Assembly (NCBI GenBank): GCA_964393535.1
Contig: CAYMUC010000067.1
Coordinates: forward strand, 1-16,816
Reading direction: 5' to 3'
Length of the DNA: 16,816 nt
From: CAYMUC01 sp964393535
GTDB lineage: Bacteria > Actinomycetota > Acidimicrobiia > Acidimicrobiales > Ilumatobacteraceae
This document shows, in pieces, positions 6,215 to 14,290 of the stretch (position 1 is its first letter; each line of letters opens with the position of its first letter). Made by a program: the position numbers and the translations under genes. Under the pieces are notes generated by a model that was given only the letters and a program-made list of their open reading frames with translations, ran no database searches and was not told where the DNA came from.

Positions 6215-8175
6215 CCGGCACGCTCCGCTGCAGTGAGCAGTCTCACCGGAACTTCACCGCCACGCTGCAGGTCCTGACCCGTGCCCTGACTGCCGCCAGC
6301 GGGTGGCACCGGTGATGCCACCACATGTTCGATGCCGTATCCGGTGCACACCCCGCAGTCGTAGCAGGGAGTCCAACGGCAGTCCTCCACGCCGCTCTCT
6401 GCGAGGGCCGCCTGCCAGTCCTGCCACAGGAAATCCTGGTGCAGGCCGGCCGAGAGATGGCCCCACGGCAACACCTCGTCCGCGTCTCGGTGACGGTGCA
6501 CATACCAGTCGATGGACAGCCCCTCGGCGGCCATGGCCGCCTCCCAGCGCGAGAGATCGAAATACTCGCCCCACTCCTGGAACACCCCGCCGGCACGCCA
6601 CACGCGCTCGATCACCCGCCCGATACGACGATCACCTCGGCTGGCGATGCCCTCTGCCACCGAGGCGGCCGGATCGTGCCAACGCATCTGTACCCCGCGG
6701 GCCCGTTCGGTGGCCGAGCGCACCAGATCCACCTTTCGGCGCAACTCGCGCGGCGTGTTCTGACCGAACCACTGGAACGGTGTGTGGGGCTTGGGCACGA
6801 AACCGCCCAGGCTCACCGTCACCGAGGCACGGTTGGTGTGTCGACGACCCAACTCGACACAACGGCGTGCCAACTCGGCGACGCCCAGGGTGTCCTCGTC
6901 GCGTTCGGTGGGAAGTCCCGTGAGGAAGTACAACTTCATCCGGGTCCACCCCTGCGAGTACGCGGCGTCCACGGCGCTGTACAGGTCGTCTTCAGTGATG
7001 AGTTTGTTGATCACCGAACGCAGCCGCCAGGAACCGGCCTCGGGGGCGAAGGTGAGACCACTGCGCCGGGTCCCTGCCACCTGAGCCGCCAGACCCACCG
7101 TGAAGGCGTCCACCCGCAACGACGGCAGACTCACGCTTGGCGTTCCGCAGGCTGTCGGGTCGGTGCTGAGGTCGCGGATCAGTGGTCCGATATCGCTGAG
7201 ATCGGCGGTGGACAGCGAGGTGAGGCTGACCTGGTCATAGCCGGTGCGAGCCAGCCCGGACCGGACCATCGACGCGATCTGGTCGGCCGGCCGCTCGCGT
7301 ACCGGCCTGGTGATCATGCCCGCCTGGCAGAACCGACAACCGCGCGTGCAGCCGCGGAACACCTCGACGGCGAGGCGGTCATGGACCACCTCGGTGACCG
7401 GAGCCATGGGTGACTTCGGGTAGGGCCACTGTCCGAGGTCGGCGACGGTGGCCTTGTGCACCACCGCCGGGACGTCGCGGTGGCGAGGCGTCACGGCGAC
7501 CAAGCGAGGGCCCTCGTAGTGCACGTCGTACATGGCCGGCACATACACGCCGGGAACTGCAGCGAGTTCGCGCAGCACCTCCAGGCGTGAGCCTGGACGC
7601 CGTCCCGCAGCCTTCCAACGCCACAGCACCTCGGTGACGGCGCCCACCACTTCTTCGCCCTCGCCCAGCACCGCCATGTCGATGAAATCGGCCAACGGTT
7701 CGGGGTTGAACGCAGCATGGCCACCCACCACGACGAAGGGGTGCTGCTCGGTCCGGTGTTCGGCCCGAACCGGTGCACCCGCCAGGTCGATCATGTTCAA
7801 GACGTTGGTGAACACCAGCTCCGACGACAGGTTGAACGCCAGGAGATCGAACTCCTCGGCTCGGCGGTGGGTGTCGACCGAGAACAGAGGCAACGATCGG
7901 GCCCGCATCAGGGACTCGAGGTCGGTCCAAGGCGCATAGGTGCGCTCGGCCACCGAGTCGTCTCGTTCGTTGAGGATCTCGAACAGAATCTGTAGGCCCT
8001 GATTCGGTTGCCCAACCTCATAGGCATCGGGGTAGGCCAGCAGCCACGCAACCTTGCCGGGGGCATGCCGTGGTACCACGGCACCGACCTCGCAGCCGAT
8101 GTATCGGGCGGGCTTGGCGACCCGGCCCAGTAGCGGTTCGAGCGCCTCCCACAGGTCCGGAAGGGTCGTCGTCAT
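6211..8175 (-). CDS. TIGR03960 B12-binding-like radical SAM protein, function unknown
   Basis: This 654-residue protein belongs to the uncharacterised TIGR03960 radical SAM family. The N-terminal half (about 1-240) resembles the cobalamin-binding fold placed before many radical SAM domains (for example AFNLSSELVFTNVLNMIDLAG, FVVVGGHAAFNPEPLADFID). The radical SAM cluster motif is RGCTRGCRFCQAG, with C276, C280 and C283 (CxxxCxxC). The C-terminus carries another cysteine group, C599, C604, C607 and C610, that could hold a further metal or iron-sulfur centre. The ATG at 8175 is placed just before the conserved LWEALEPLLGRVAKPARYIG start. It lacks a Shine-Dalgarno site, but a TAGTCT motif lies nine bases upstream. 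It overlaps the TIGR03936 gene by four bases. The reaction and substrate are unknown. MiaB-like or tRNA/rRNA modification is one possibility, with low certainty. Confidence 0.9.
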   Translation of the reverse strand: MTTTLPDLWEALEPLLGRVAKPARYIGCEVGAVVPRHAPGKVAWLLAYPDAYEVGQPNQGLQILFEILNERDDSVAERTYAPWTDLESLMRARSLPLFSVDTHRRAEEFDLLAFNLSSELVFTNVLNMIDLAGAPVRAEHRTEQHPFVVVGGHAAFNPEPLADFIDMAVLGEGEEVVGAVTEVLWRWKAAGRRPGSRLEVLRELAAVPGVYVPAMYDVHYEGPRLVAVTPRHRDVPAVVHKATVADLGQWPYPKSPMAPVTEVVHDRLAVEVFRGCTRGCRFCQAGMITRPVRERPADQIASMVRSGLARTGYDQVSLTSLSTADLSDIGPLIRDLSTDPTACGTPSVSLPSLRVDAFTVGLAAQVAGTRRSGLTFAPEAGSWRLRSVINKLITEDDLYSAVDAAYSQGWTRMKLYFLTGLPTERDEDTLGVAELARRCVELGRRHTNRASVTVSLGGFVPKPHTPFQWFGQNTPRELRRKVDLVRSATERARGVQMRWHDPAASVAEGIASRGDRRIGRVIERVWRAGGVFQEWGEYFDLSRWEAAMAAEGLSIDWYVHRHRDADEVLPWGHLSAGLHQDFLWQDWQAALAESGVEDCRWTPCYDCGVCTGYGIEHVVASPVPPAGGSQGTGQDLQRGGEVPVRLLTAAERAG

Positions 8176-8184
8176 GAGACGACC

Positions 8185-8190
8185 AGACTA
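8185..8190 (-). promoter_or_regulatory. Candidate -10 box for the radical SAM gene pair
   Basis: The 41-bp gap after rodA carries TAGTCT on the minus strand, nine bases before the ATG at 8175, and no Shine-Dalgarno sequence close to that ATG. A small GGCC-rich inverted repeat (8198-8202 with 8211-8215, five base pairs) lies just upstream near the rodA stop and could weakly attenuate read-through. Together they hint at an internal promoter separating the wall genes from the RNA-related genes. Confidence is low. Confidence 0.3.
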
Positions 8191-8216
8191 CCTCGCCCGG
8201 CCGTGAGACCGGCCGA

Positions 8217-9389
8217 TCAACGCAATCGACGCATGTGGACGCTCTGGACCAGTCCCAGCATGATGGCCCAGGCCACAGCACCCGACCCCCCGTACGACAC
8301 CAACGGCAAGGGCAATCCGGTGACCGGCATGATGCCCATCGTCATGCCCACGTTTTGGAATACCTGCCACAACAGCATGGTGAACACGCCCGCACACAGC
8401 AAGGTTCCCAGTCGATCCTTCGACAACTGCGCCGTCCGCCAGATGCGAAGCAGCACCACGGCGAACAGCGCAAGGACGACGCCGCCCCCGATCATCCCGA
8501 ACTGTTCGGTGATGGCGGAGAACACGAAGTCGCTCCACTGCAGAGGAACGTAGCCCCCGTTGGTGAGCGGACCCTGGAGCCAACCCTGCCCGGTGACACC
8601 ACCCGTCGACACCGCCCGCTTGGCGAAACGGACCTGGTACACGAGGCGCTGCAGTCGCTCCTCGGTGGAGTTCTGATTGAGGAACGCCTCCAGTCGGCCC
8701 AACTGGTAGCGATCGACCAGACCGGCGAACAAGGCCGCGACGAGCGTGATCACGCCCAGAGTGGAGATGAGCGCGATGTAGCGCAGTTTCGCCCCGGCCA
8801 CCAACAGCACACCCACGGCAGCAGCGACCATCACCGACGCTCCCCCGAGGTCGGGCTGCAGGACGATGAGGACCACCGGTGCCCCCACGAGTATCAGGCT
8901 GGACACGAAACGCGGGTAGTCCACCTCGTCGGAACGGTCCTCTGACAAGTGCCAGGCCAGCGCGACAAGAACCGCAGCCTTGGCGAACTCCGCCGGTTGC
9001 AGAGCGATCGAACCGATGTCGAACGACAAGCGGGCACCGCTCTTCACGGCCCCCACGATCAGCACCAACACCAACGCCAACAACGTCGCTCCGTACAGCA
9101 ACCCGGCTCGTTCGGCGATCCACCGATAGTCGAAGGCCATCACCAGGGCCAACGCGCCAGCCGCAACGATGAAGAAGATCACTTGGCGCTCGGCATACAG
9201 ATACGGGTCGAGGCCTTGGCGAAGCATCACGGGTCGCGTGGACGAGTACACAGCGGCCACACCGATGACCGCCAGGATCGTGGTGGCCCCGAGGAGCACC
9301 CAGTCGACATTGCGCCACGGATCCGCCGGGCTGGAACTCAAGGAACCCAGTGACGGTCGGGTTCGGCGTCCGCGGGTGATCAACGACAT
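8217..9389 (-). CDS. rodA: Rod-shape peptidoglycan glycosyltransferase RodA (SEDS family)
   Basis: RodA is the membrane glycosyltransferase that polymerises lipid II for cell elongation, paired with PBP2. The 390-residue protein has about ten predicted membrane segments and SEDS signatures: ALQPAEFAKAA (129-139), LQPDLGGAS (177-185), the extracytoplasmic WSDFVFSAITEQFG (285-298) with the conserved functional Asp at 287, and PVTGLPLPLVSYGGSG (355-370). Two spots differ from the usual RodA sequence. The normal RWI before the QPAEFAK block reads RLSF, and the usual IGEEFG reads ITEQFG. Both are probably lineage variation. The first 25 residues are a Ser/Arg-rich cytoplasmic tail. It starts ten bases after the mrdA stop, matching the known RodA-PBP2 partnership. 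FtsW is less likely because of the mre neighbours. Confidence 0.95.
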   Translation of the reverse strand: MSLITRGRRTRPSLGSLSSSPADPWRNVDWVLLGATTILAVIGVAAVYSSTRPVMLRQGLDPYLYAERQVIFFIVAAGALALVMAFDYRWIAERAGLLYGATLLALVLVLIVGAVKSGARLSFDIGSIALQPAEFAKAAVLVALAWHLSEDRSDEVDYPRFVSSLILVGAPVVLIVLQPDLGGASVMVAAAVGVLLVAGAKLRYIALISTLGVITLVAALFAGLVDRYQLGRLEAFLNQNSTEERLQRLVYQVRFAKRAVSTGGVTGQGWLQGPLTNGGYVPLQWSDFVFSAITEQFGMIGGGVVLALFAVVLLRIWRTAQLSKDRLGTLLCAGVFTMLLWQVFQNVGMTMGIMPVTGLPLPLVSYGGSGAVAWAIMLGLVQSVHMRRLR

Positions 9390-9399
9390 ACCGGAATCC

Positions 9400-11580
9400 T
9401 CATTCGGTGGCGAACCCGAACTGACCGGCGAGGCAGGCCTTCGACGGCATGCTGCGCTGGGGGGCGGCCGTGGGCATGGTGAGGTCCAGTGGGTCTGACA
9501 GCAGCACTGGGTGGAGCAGGGTGTTGCCCGACAACGCCATGAAGATGCACTTCACTGCCGGGGCCGCAGCGCGCGAGCCGTACCCGGACTTCTCGAGGTA
9601 GGCCGCCACCGTATAGGGGGACTCTGCAGAGAGGCTGTAGGCGGCGAAGGCCGACGAGTCGTTCCAGGGTTGATTTCCCAGGCCCTGAGCAGTCCCCGTC
9701 TTTCCAGCGATCGGCAACTCGTCATAGGGATACGTGCGGAACAATCGCTCGCCGGTGGTCGAGTGGTAGTAGTCGCTTCGCACCCCGGGACCAGTGACGA
9801 CCCTCGCCAACCCTTGAGTGATCGCCTCACCCTTGCCGTCGCCCAGATCCACCGTCCTCTGCACGTCCGGTCGCGCCCGTCGTTCGACGACCGTGGCTTT
9901 CTCGAGGTCGGCGAATCCCGGCAAGGTGGGATGATCCGGTGTTCCGGGCGCCAGGACGGAATGGACGACCTGTGGCCGCATGATGCGACCCCCGTTGGCG
10001 AAGGCCGCATAGCCCTGCGCCAGCTGAAGCGGCGTGGCCGACAGCAGGCCTTGTCCGATGGCCAACTGCACGTTGTCGCCGACGTAGTAGCCACGACCCT
10101 CCTCGGCGCTGATGGCTCCCGACTCGGCCAGCAGGCGCTTCAGGGCGGCATCGGGAACCGTGCCGGGCGACTCGTACGGCAGTTCGATACCGGTTCGGGC
10201 GCCGAACCCGAACAATCGCACCTGCTCCTGCAAGACGGGCTGGCCGCCGCGCTGAGTGAAGATCTCGTCGCCGATCTNNNNNNNNNNGTCGCTGGAAACG
10301 GCCAGGGCTTCGACCACGTTCACCGAGCCGTACACGCAGGGCCGATTCGTGGCAGCGCACATGGCGTTACGGAACTCGCAGCGCACCTGATCGCAACGAC
10401 TGCGGTCCACACTGGCTTCCGACAACCGATACACACCGCGGTCCTCCACCCGATAGTCGACACCGCCGGGCAACTGCCCTGCGTTCAATGCGGCGTAGGC
10501 CACGAACGGCTTGAACGTGGACCCCAAGTTGTAGCGACCTTGGATGGCCCGGTTCACGAGAATCGACAGGTCTGGGTCCTCGGTCGGCGGAAACACTTCG
10601 GCGAAGCGACTGGAGGACACACCGGCGTTGAACCATCGGTTGTCGAAGGTGGGGTAACTGGCCATGGCCAGAACCGAGTTGTTGCGGTGATCGAGCACAA
10701 CGATGGCACCGGCCGGCGCCTTGAACGGCACCTCGGGGGGAAACTCGGGGAAGGCGTACTCACCTGTACCGTCACGGGGATTGCGTGCCGTGATCTGGCG
10801 ACGCTCCCGCAACTGGGTCTCCAGGGTTTCCTCGGCGAACTGCTGGATGTCGAGGTCGAGGGTCAACACGAGGTCCTGGCCTGCGGTCGGTTCGAGACGG
10901 TCCAACTCGCGGATCACGCCGCCCCGGGAGTCCACTTCGTATCGCACCCACCCAGGTGTGCCGCGCAACACGTTCTCGAAGGTCTGCTCCACACCGAACT
11001 GACCCACTCGCTCCGACAGCAGGTACCCCTGAGCACGGTAGAGCTCCACCTCGGACTCGCGGATGGCACCCAGGTACCCCACGATGTGACTGGCCAGGGG
11101 CGCGTACGGATAGTCCCGACTCCACTGCTCGACGACACCTACCCCGGGATAGTCCTCGACCCGTTCCCGCAGGAACAACACGGTCTCCTCGTTCACACCC
11201 TCTTTGACGGGTAGGGGCAACAAGGGGTCATACCGAGGGCTGTCGTATCGCTCTTCCAACAAGTCCACCGGCATACGAAGGGGACCCGACAAGCGCTGGA
11301 AGAGCGCCAGTCGATCGGCCGATCGCTTGATGACCTCACGCTCGACCGTCACCGTGAGCACGCGCTCGTTGTCGGCGAGGACCCGACCATCGGCATCGAA
11401 GATGCGTCCACGCTCGGGCAGCAGCACCACCGTGCGAGTGCGGTTCTCGGCGACTCTTTCGGCGATGGCGGGGGCATCCACCACCTGCATGAACCACATG
11501 CGAGTGGCCAGCAGGCCCACCAACGTGGCGCAGACCAGTCCCAGCGCAATGAGGCGCTTACTGCGTCGGTCGCCGGCCAT
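9400..11580 (-). CDS. mrdA: Penicillin-binding protein 2, elongasome transpeptidase (interrupted by Ns)
   Basis: PBP2 crosslinks new peptidoglycan during elongation and activates RodA. The 726-residue protein has one N-terminal membrane anchor (about 10-30), a pedestal domain beginning with RTRTVVLLPERGRIFDADGRVLADN (about 47-71), and a transpeptidase domain with the nucleophile motif S354-TF-K357, an SxN-type motif SSD (429-431) and KTGT (627-630). Ten Ns at 10278-10287 replace codons 432-435, immediately after SSD. The frame is kept, so the gene is probably intact, but family members usually have five residues there (as in VYFYx) and only four fit. The true gap may be a few bases longer. 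A cluster of four cysteines, C396, C401, C408 and C415, precedes the SSD motif in the extracytoplasmic domain. The gene starts 27 bp after mreD, without a clear Shine-Dalgarno site. Confidence 0.95.
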   Translation of the reverse strand: MAGDRRSKRLIALGLVCATLVGLLATRMWFMQVVDAPAIAERVAENRTRTVVLLPERGRIFDADGRVLADNERVLTVTVEREVIKRSADRLALFQRLSGPLRMPVDLLEERYDSPRYDPLLPLPVKEGVNEETVLFLRERVEDYPGVGVVEQWSRDYPYAPLASHIVGYLGAIRESEVELYRAQGYLLSERVGQFGVEQTFENVLRGTPGWVRYEVDSRGGVIRELDRLEPTAGQDLVLTLDLDIQQFAEETLETQLRERRQITARNPRDGTGEYAFPEFPPEVPFKAPAGAIVVLDHRNNSVLAMASYPTFDNRWFNAGVSSSRFAEVFPPTEDPDLSILVNRAIQGRYNLGSTFKPFVAYAALNAGQLPGGVDYRVEDRGVYRLSEASVDRSRCDQVRCEFRNAMCAATNRPCVYGSVNVVEALAVSSDXXXXIGDEIFTQRGGQPVLQEQVRLFGFGARTGIELPYESPGTVPDAALKRLLAESGAISAEEGRGYYVGDNVQLAIGQGLLSATPLQLAQGYAAFANGGRIMRPQVVHSVLAPGTPDHPTLPGFADLEKATVVERRARPDVQRTVDLGDGKGEAITQGLARVVTGPGVRSDYYHSTTGERLFRTYPYDELPIAGKTGTAQGLGNQPWNDSSAFAAYSLSAESPYTVAAYLEKSGYGSRAAAPAVKCIFMALSGNTLLHPVLLSDPLDLTMPTAAPQRSMPSKACLAGQFGFATE
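10278..10287. other. Assembly gap of ten Ns inside mrdA
   Basis: Ten consecutive undetermined bases interrupt mrdA right after the SSD active-site motif. Ten Ns is a common scaffolding placeholder and need not equal the real gap length. The reading frame is continuous on both sides, so the real length is likely ten plus a multiple of three. Confidence 0.98.
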
Positions 11581-11607
11581 GGTCGAAGTCTTGCAGTTCG
11601 ATGACGA

Positions 11608-12114
11608 TCACACGGGTCGGGGAACGCGCAGGCACCAACGCGCAATGGGAAGCACGGCAGGGGCGAGCACCGCGTTGACAGCACCGGCGATCAATGCCAC
11701 CTGCCAGAGGCGGTGACCCACCCAGGGTTCCTGGGCGATCAAGGCCTGACCGAGGGGAAAGGCCACCTCGCCCACCGCCGACGCCATCCCCACGCCAAGC
11801 GCGGCAAGCCACCAGGGTGGGATCATGGGTCGCGCCCGCAATGTGCCCGCTACCGCTCCCGCCAGGGCTGCTGCCAGTGCTGCCAAGCCCAGTGGGCTCA
11901 CCAAAGTGAGATCGTGGAGTGCCCCCAGAGCGAATCCGGTGACCGCTCCACGCTCCACACCGGCTACGGCTCCAGCAGCAGCACTCAACAGCAGCATGAG
12001 TGGCACGACCACGCCAGCCACCCGCACCTCGCTTGCCACCGACGTCTGAAACCCGAGCAACGTGACACCCACGAGGGTGACGCGGATCCAGGGCCGCCCC
12101 AGTAATGCCAGCAC
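11608..12114 (-). CDS. mreD: Rod shape-determining membrane protein MreD
   Basis: MreD is a small integral membrane protein of the elongasome, needed with MreB and MreC to hold rod shape. The 168-residue product is almost wholly hydrophobic, with about five membrane segments. It carries the family-like stretch GAVTGFALGALHDLTLVSPLGLAALAAAL at about 56-84, where the HDL/SPLG turn is typical. Sequence conservation in this family is weak, so the call rests partly on position between mreC and mrdA. The start is GTG at 12114, three bases after the mreC stop; an AAGAGG is present further upstream inside mreC. Translational coupling to mreC is likely. Confidence 0.9.
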   Translation of the reverse strand: MLALLGRPWIRVTLVGVTLLGFQTSVASEVRVAGVVVPLMLLLSAAAGAVAGVERGAVTGFALGALHDLTLVSPLGLAALAAALAGAVAGTLRARPMIPPWWLAALGVGMASAVGEVAFPLGQALIAQEPWVGHRLWQVALIAGAVNAVLAPAVLPIARWCLRVPRPV

Positions 12115-12117
12115 GAC

Positions 12118-13170
12118 TCAGCGGACCTCTTCCGACGTCGGCCGGTACAGCAGCACCCGCACGAAATTCAACGATGCGAGGTCGGCGCTGAGTTCCACTT
12201 CCACGATGGGGCCTGCACTTCCCGGACGTTCCTGCACCCGAGCCACGCGGCCCACCACGATGTCGGGTGGGGCCAGGCTCGTGATGCCACCCGCCGTCAT
12301 CACCGCCGCCCCCACCTCCACGCCACCCAGTCGTGGGTTGGCCTCGACGAGCGTCACCCGTGGGGCGCGGTCCGGCCCCTCACCTTCGAGAGCGCCGGTG
12401 TCATTGGGCACCAAGCCCGGTTGAGGGACCACGGGGGCACTCGCCGATGTGGTGGCCTGCGACGCCGCTGACGTCGTGACATCCATGGCCTCGACATCCC
12501 CGAACTCCTCCACCTCCTGGGGTGGCCCTGCCTGCACGGGCGCCAGTGGATCCCGAGCCCTGGTGCGGGTGTCGATGGGAGTGCGGAGCAATGCACCACC
12601 CTCCTGTCGGACCGGATTCACCAACTTCACACCCAAGGTGAAGTCCCGGTCGGTGACCAGCATGACCACGGAGCGATTCGCCGACACCCGTGTCACCTTG
12701 CCCACCAGACCTGCCGCGTTCACGACCGGCATGCCCACTCGGATCCCGCGGTCACGCCCTTGATCGATCTCGATGGTCTGCGCCCAGTTCGACGGTGACA
12801 GACCCACCACCCGCGCCGTCACCGTCTCGAGCCCAGCAAGGGTCTGCATGCCGTTCAGGGCCAACAACTCCTGGGCCTCACGCACACTGGCCTCAGCCGC
12901 GATAGCCGCACCACGCTGGCGCTCCACCTCATCGCGTAAGGCCTCGTTCTCACGGCGAAGATCGTCGACGGTGAAGATGCCCTGCCACGCCCGGCGTACC
13001 GGTCGAGCCACGGCATCTGCCCCATCACGGACGGGCTGGAACACCCGTGCAAAGCCGTCACGGGCACCGTCGATCACCGGGTTGCCTCGAAGGTCGAGGG
13101 TGATGAGCAGAAGGGCTGTGAGGACCAACCCCAACAACACTCTGCGACGGCTGAGCACCGAATCCGACAC
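12118..13170 (-). CDS. mreC: Rod shape-determining protein MreC
   Basis: MreC is a bitopic membrane protein that links MreB filaments to RodA-PBP2. The 350-residue protein has a short basic cytoplasmic tail, one membrane segment (about 10-26), an extracytoplasmic coiled coil (about 68-105) and the double beta-barrel domain. The latter includes VVGLSPSNWAQTIEIDQGRDRGIRVGMPVVNAAGLVGKV at about 121-159 and a C-terminal strand set at about 285-343. Between the two barrel halves is an unusual low-complexity insert of about 70 residues (about 200-270), rich in Pro, Ala, Thr, Ser and acidic residues. This explains the longer than usual length. The start is GTG at 13170, fifteen bases after the mreB stop, with no strong Shine-Dalgarno sequence, so translation is probably coupled. 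Confidence 0.95.
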   Translation of the reverse strand: MSDSVLSRRRVLLGLVLTALLLITLDLRGNPVIDGARDGFARVFQPVRDGADAVARPVRRAWQGIFTVDDLRRENEALRDEVERQRGAAIAAEASVREAQELLALNGMQTLAGLETVTARVVGLSPSNWAQTIEIDQGRDRGIRVGMPVVNAAGLVGKVTRVSANRSVVMLVTDRDFTLGVKLVNPVRQEGGALLRTPIDTRTRARDPLAPVQAGPPQEVEEFGDVEAMDVTTSAASQATTSASAPVVPQPGLVPNDTGALEGEGPDRAPRVTLVEANPRLGGVEVGAAVMTAGGITSLAPPDIVVGRVARVQERPGSAGPIVEVELSADLASLNFVRVLLYRPTSEEVR

Positions 13171-13185
13171 GACCGACGGGACCGG

Positions 13186-14220
13186 TCAGTCCTCGCCGCC
13201 CTGGGCCAACAGTCCGCGCATCGCCTCGATGTTCTCGAGCGCTCGACCGGAACCGATGACGACCGAGAACAGCGGGTCGGGGGCCAACTTGATCGGCATT
13301 CCGGTCTCGTGGGCCAGGCGGGCGTCGAGACCCGCCAGGAGTGCACCGCCGCCGGTGAGGGTGATCCCTGCCTCCATGATGTCGGCGGCCAGTTCGGGCG
13401 GAGTCTTGTCCAGGGTGGTCTTCACCGCATCGACGATGGCCGCCACGGGTTCGGCAATGGCTTCTCGCACCTGCTCGGTGGTGAGCTCAATGGTTCGAGG
13501 CAGTCCCGAGATGAGATCGCGACCTCGGATATCGGCGGTGAGTTCTTCTTCCAGTGGCCACGCCGAGCCCATGTGGATCTTGATCTCTTCAGCCGTGCGC
13601 TCGCCGATGGCCAGCGAACACTCCTTCTTCACATACTGCAGGATGGCATCGTCGAGTTCGTCGCCCGCCATGCGCAGCGACTGCGCTACGACGATGCCTC
13701 CGAGCGAGATCACCGCCACTTCGGTGGTGCCACCACCGATGTCCACGATCATGTTCCCGCTGGGTTCGTGGACAGGAAGATCGGCACCGATGGCAGCGGC
13801 CATGGGTTCCTCGATGATGTGCACGGGCTTGCGAGCCCCGGCGAACTCGGCGGCGTCCTGAACCGCGCGCTGCTCCACCCCGGTGATGCCCGACGGCACG
13901 CACACCACCATGCGGGGCTTGCTCCAACGGCTGCTGTGAACCTTCTGGATGAAGTAGCGCAGCATCTTCTCGCACACGTCGAAGTCGGCGATCACACCGT
14001 CCTTCAACGGTCGCACCGAGCGAATGTTGTTCGGAGTACGCCCCATCATGCGCTTGGCCTCGAGGCCCACCGCCACAGGACGACCGTCGTTCACGTCGAT
14101 CGCCACGACCGAAGGTTCGTTCAGCACCACGCCCAGGCCGCGCACGTACACCAAGGTGTTGGCGGTACCGAGGTCGATGGCGATATCGCGACTGAGCGAC
14201 AAGGGATTGCTACGCCCCAC
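13186..14220 (-). CDS. mreB: Actin-like rod shape-determining protein MreB
   Basis: MreB is a bacterial actin that forms membrane-bound filaments and directs peptidoglycan synthesis along the cell side wall. The 344-residue protein has the actin ATPase motifs: phosphate-1 DIAIDLGTANTLVYV (12-26), phosphate-2 VDIGGGTTEVAVISLGGIV in the middle, the EEPMAAAIGADLP connect region, and the adenosine motif TGGGALLAGLD near the C-terminus. Length is normal. The start is GTG at 14220, decided by a strong AGGAG six bases upstream (plus coordinates 14227-14231). It is the first gene of the mreBCD-mrdA-rodA block and is preceded by a 70-bp gap, so it may have its own promoter. Presence of the full set predicts a rod-shaped cell with side-wall growth. 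Confidence 0.98.
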   Translation of the reverse strand: MGRSNPLSLSRDIAIDLGTANTLVYVRGLGVVLNEPSVVAIDVNDGRPVAVGLEAKRMMGRTPNNIRSVRPLKDGVIADFDVCEKMLRYFIQKVHSSRWSKPRMVVCVPSGITGVEQRAVQDAAEFAGARKPVHIIEEPMAAAIGADLPVHEPSGNMIVDIGGGTTEVAVISLGGIVVAQSLRMAGDELDDAILQYVKKECSLAIGERTAEEIKIHMGSAWPLEEELTADIRGRDLISGLPRTIELTTEQVREAIAEPVAAIVDAVKTTLDKTPPELAADIMEAGITLTGGGALLAGLDARLAHETGMPIKLAPDPLFSVVIGSGRALENIEAMRGLLAQGGED

Positions 14221-14226
14221 GGCCTT

Positions 14227-14259
14227 CTCCTGCTGCGCGTCGTGGACCTCGCGATGCTA
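14227..14259 (-). promoter_or_regulatory. mreB ribosome-binding site and possible -10 box
   Basis: On the minus strand AGGAG (14227-14231) lies six bases before the mreB GTG and fixes that start. Further upstream TAGCAT (14254-14259) fits TANNNT and would give a leader of about 25 bases. No good -35 box is visible. The 70-bp gap also contains a short tandem repeat of GCTGCAC upstream of the box. The ribosome-binding site is convincing; the promoter is tentative. Confidence 0.5.
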
Positions 14260-14290
14260 CCCGTGCTGGTGTCGGTGCAGCGTGCAGCGT

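Noticed and set aside
9511..11214. 567-codon plus-strand frame antisense to mrdA
   Set aside because: It crosses the N-gap and is the shadow of the clearly recognised PBP2 reading frame, with no domain of its own.
13171..13190. GACCGGTC palindrome at 13180-13187 and a 5-bp stem around the mreC start
   Set aside because: The stem is short and overlaps a coding end; palindromes of this size are expected by chance in such sequence.
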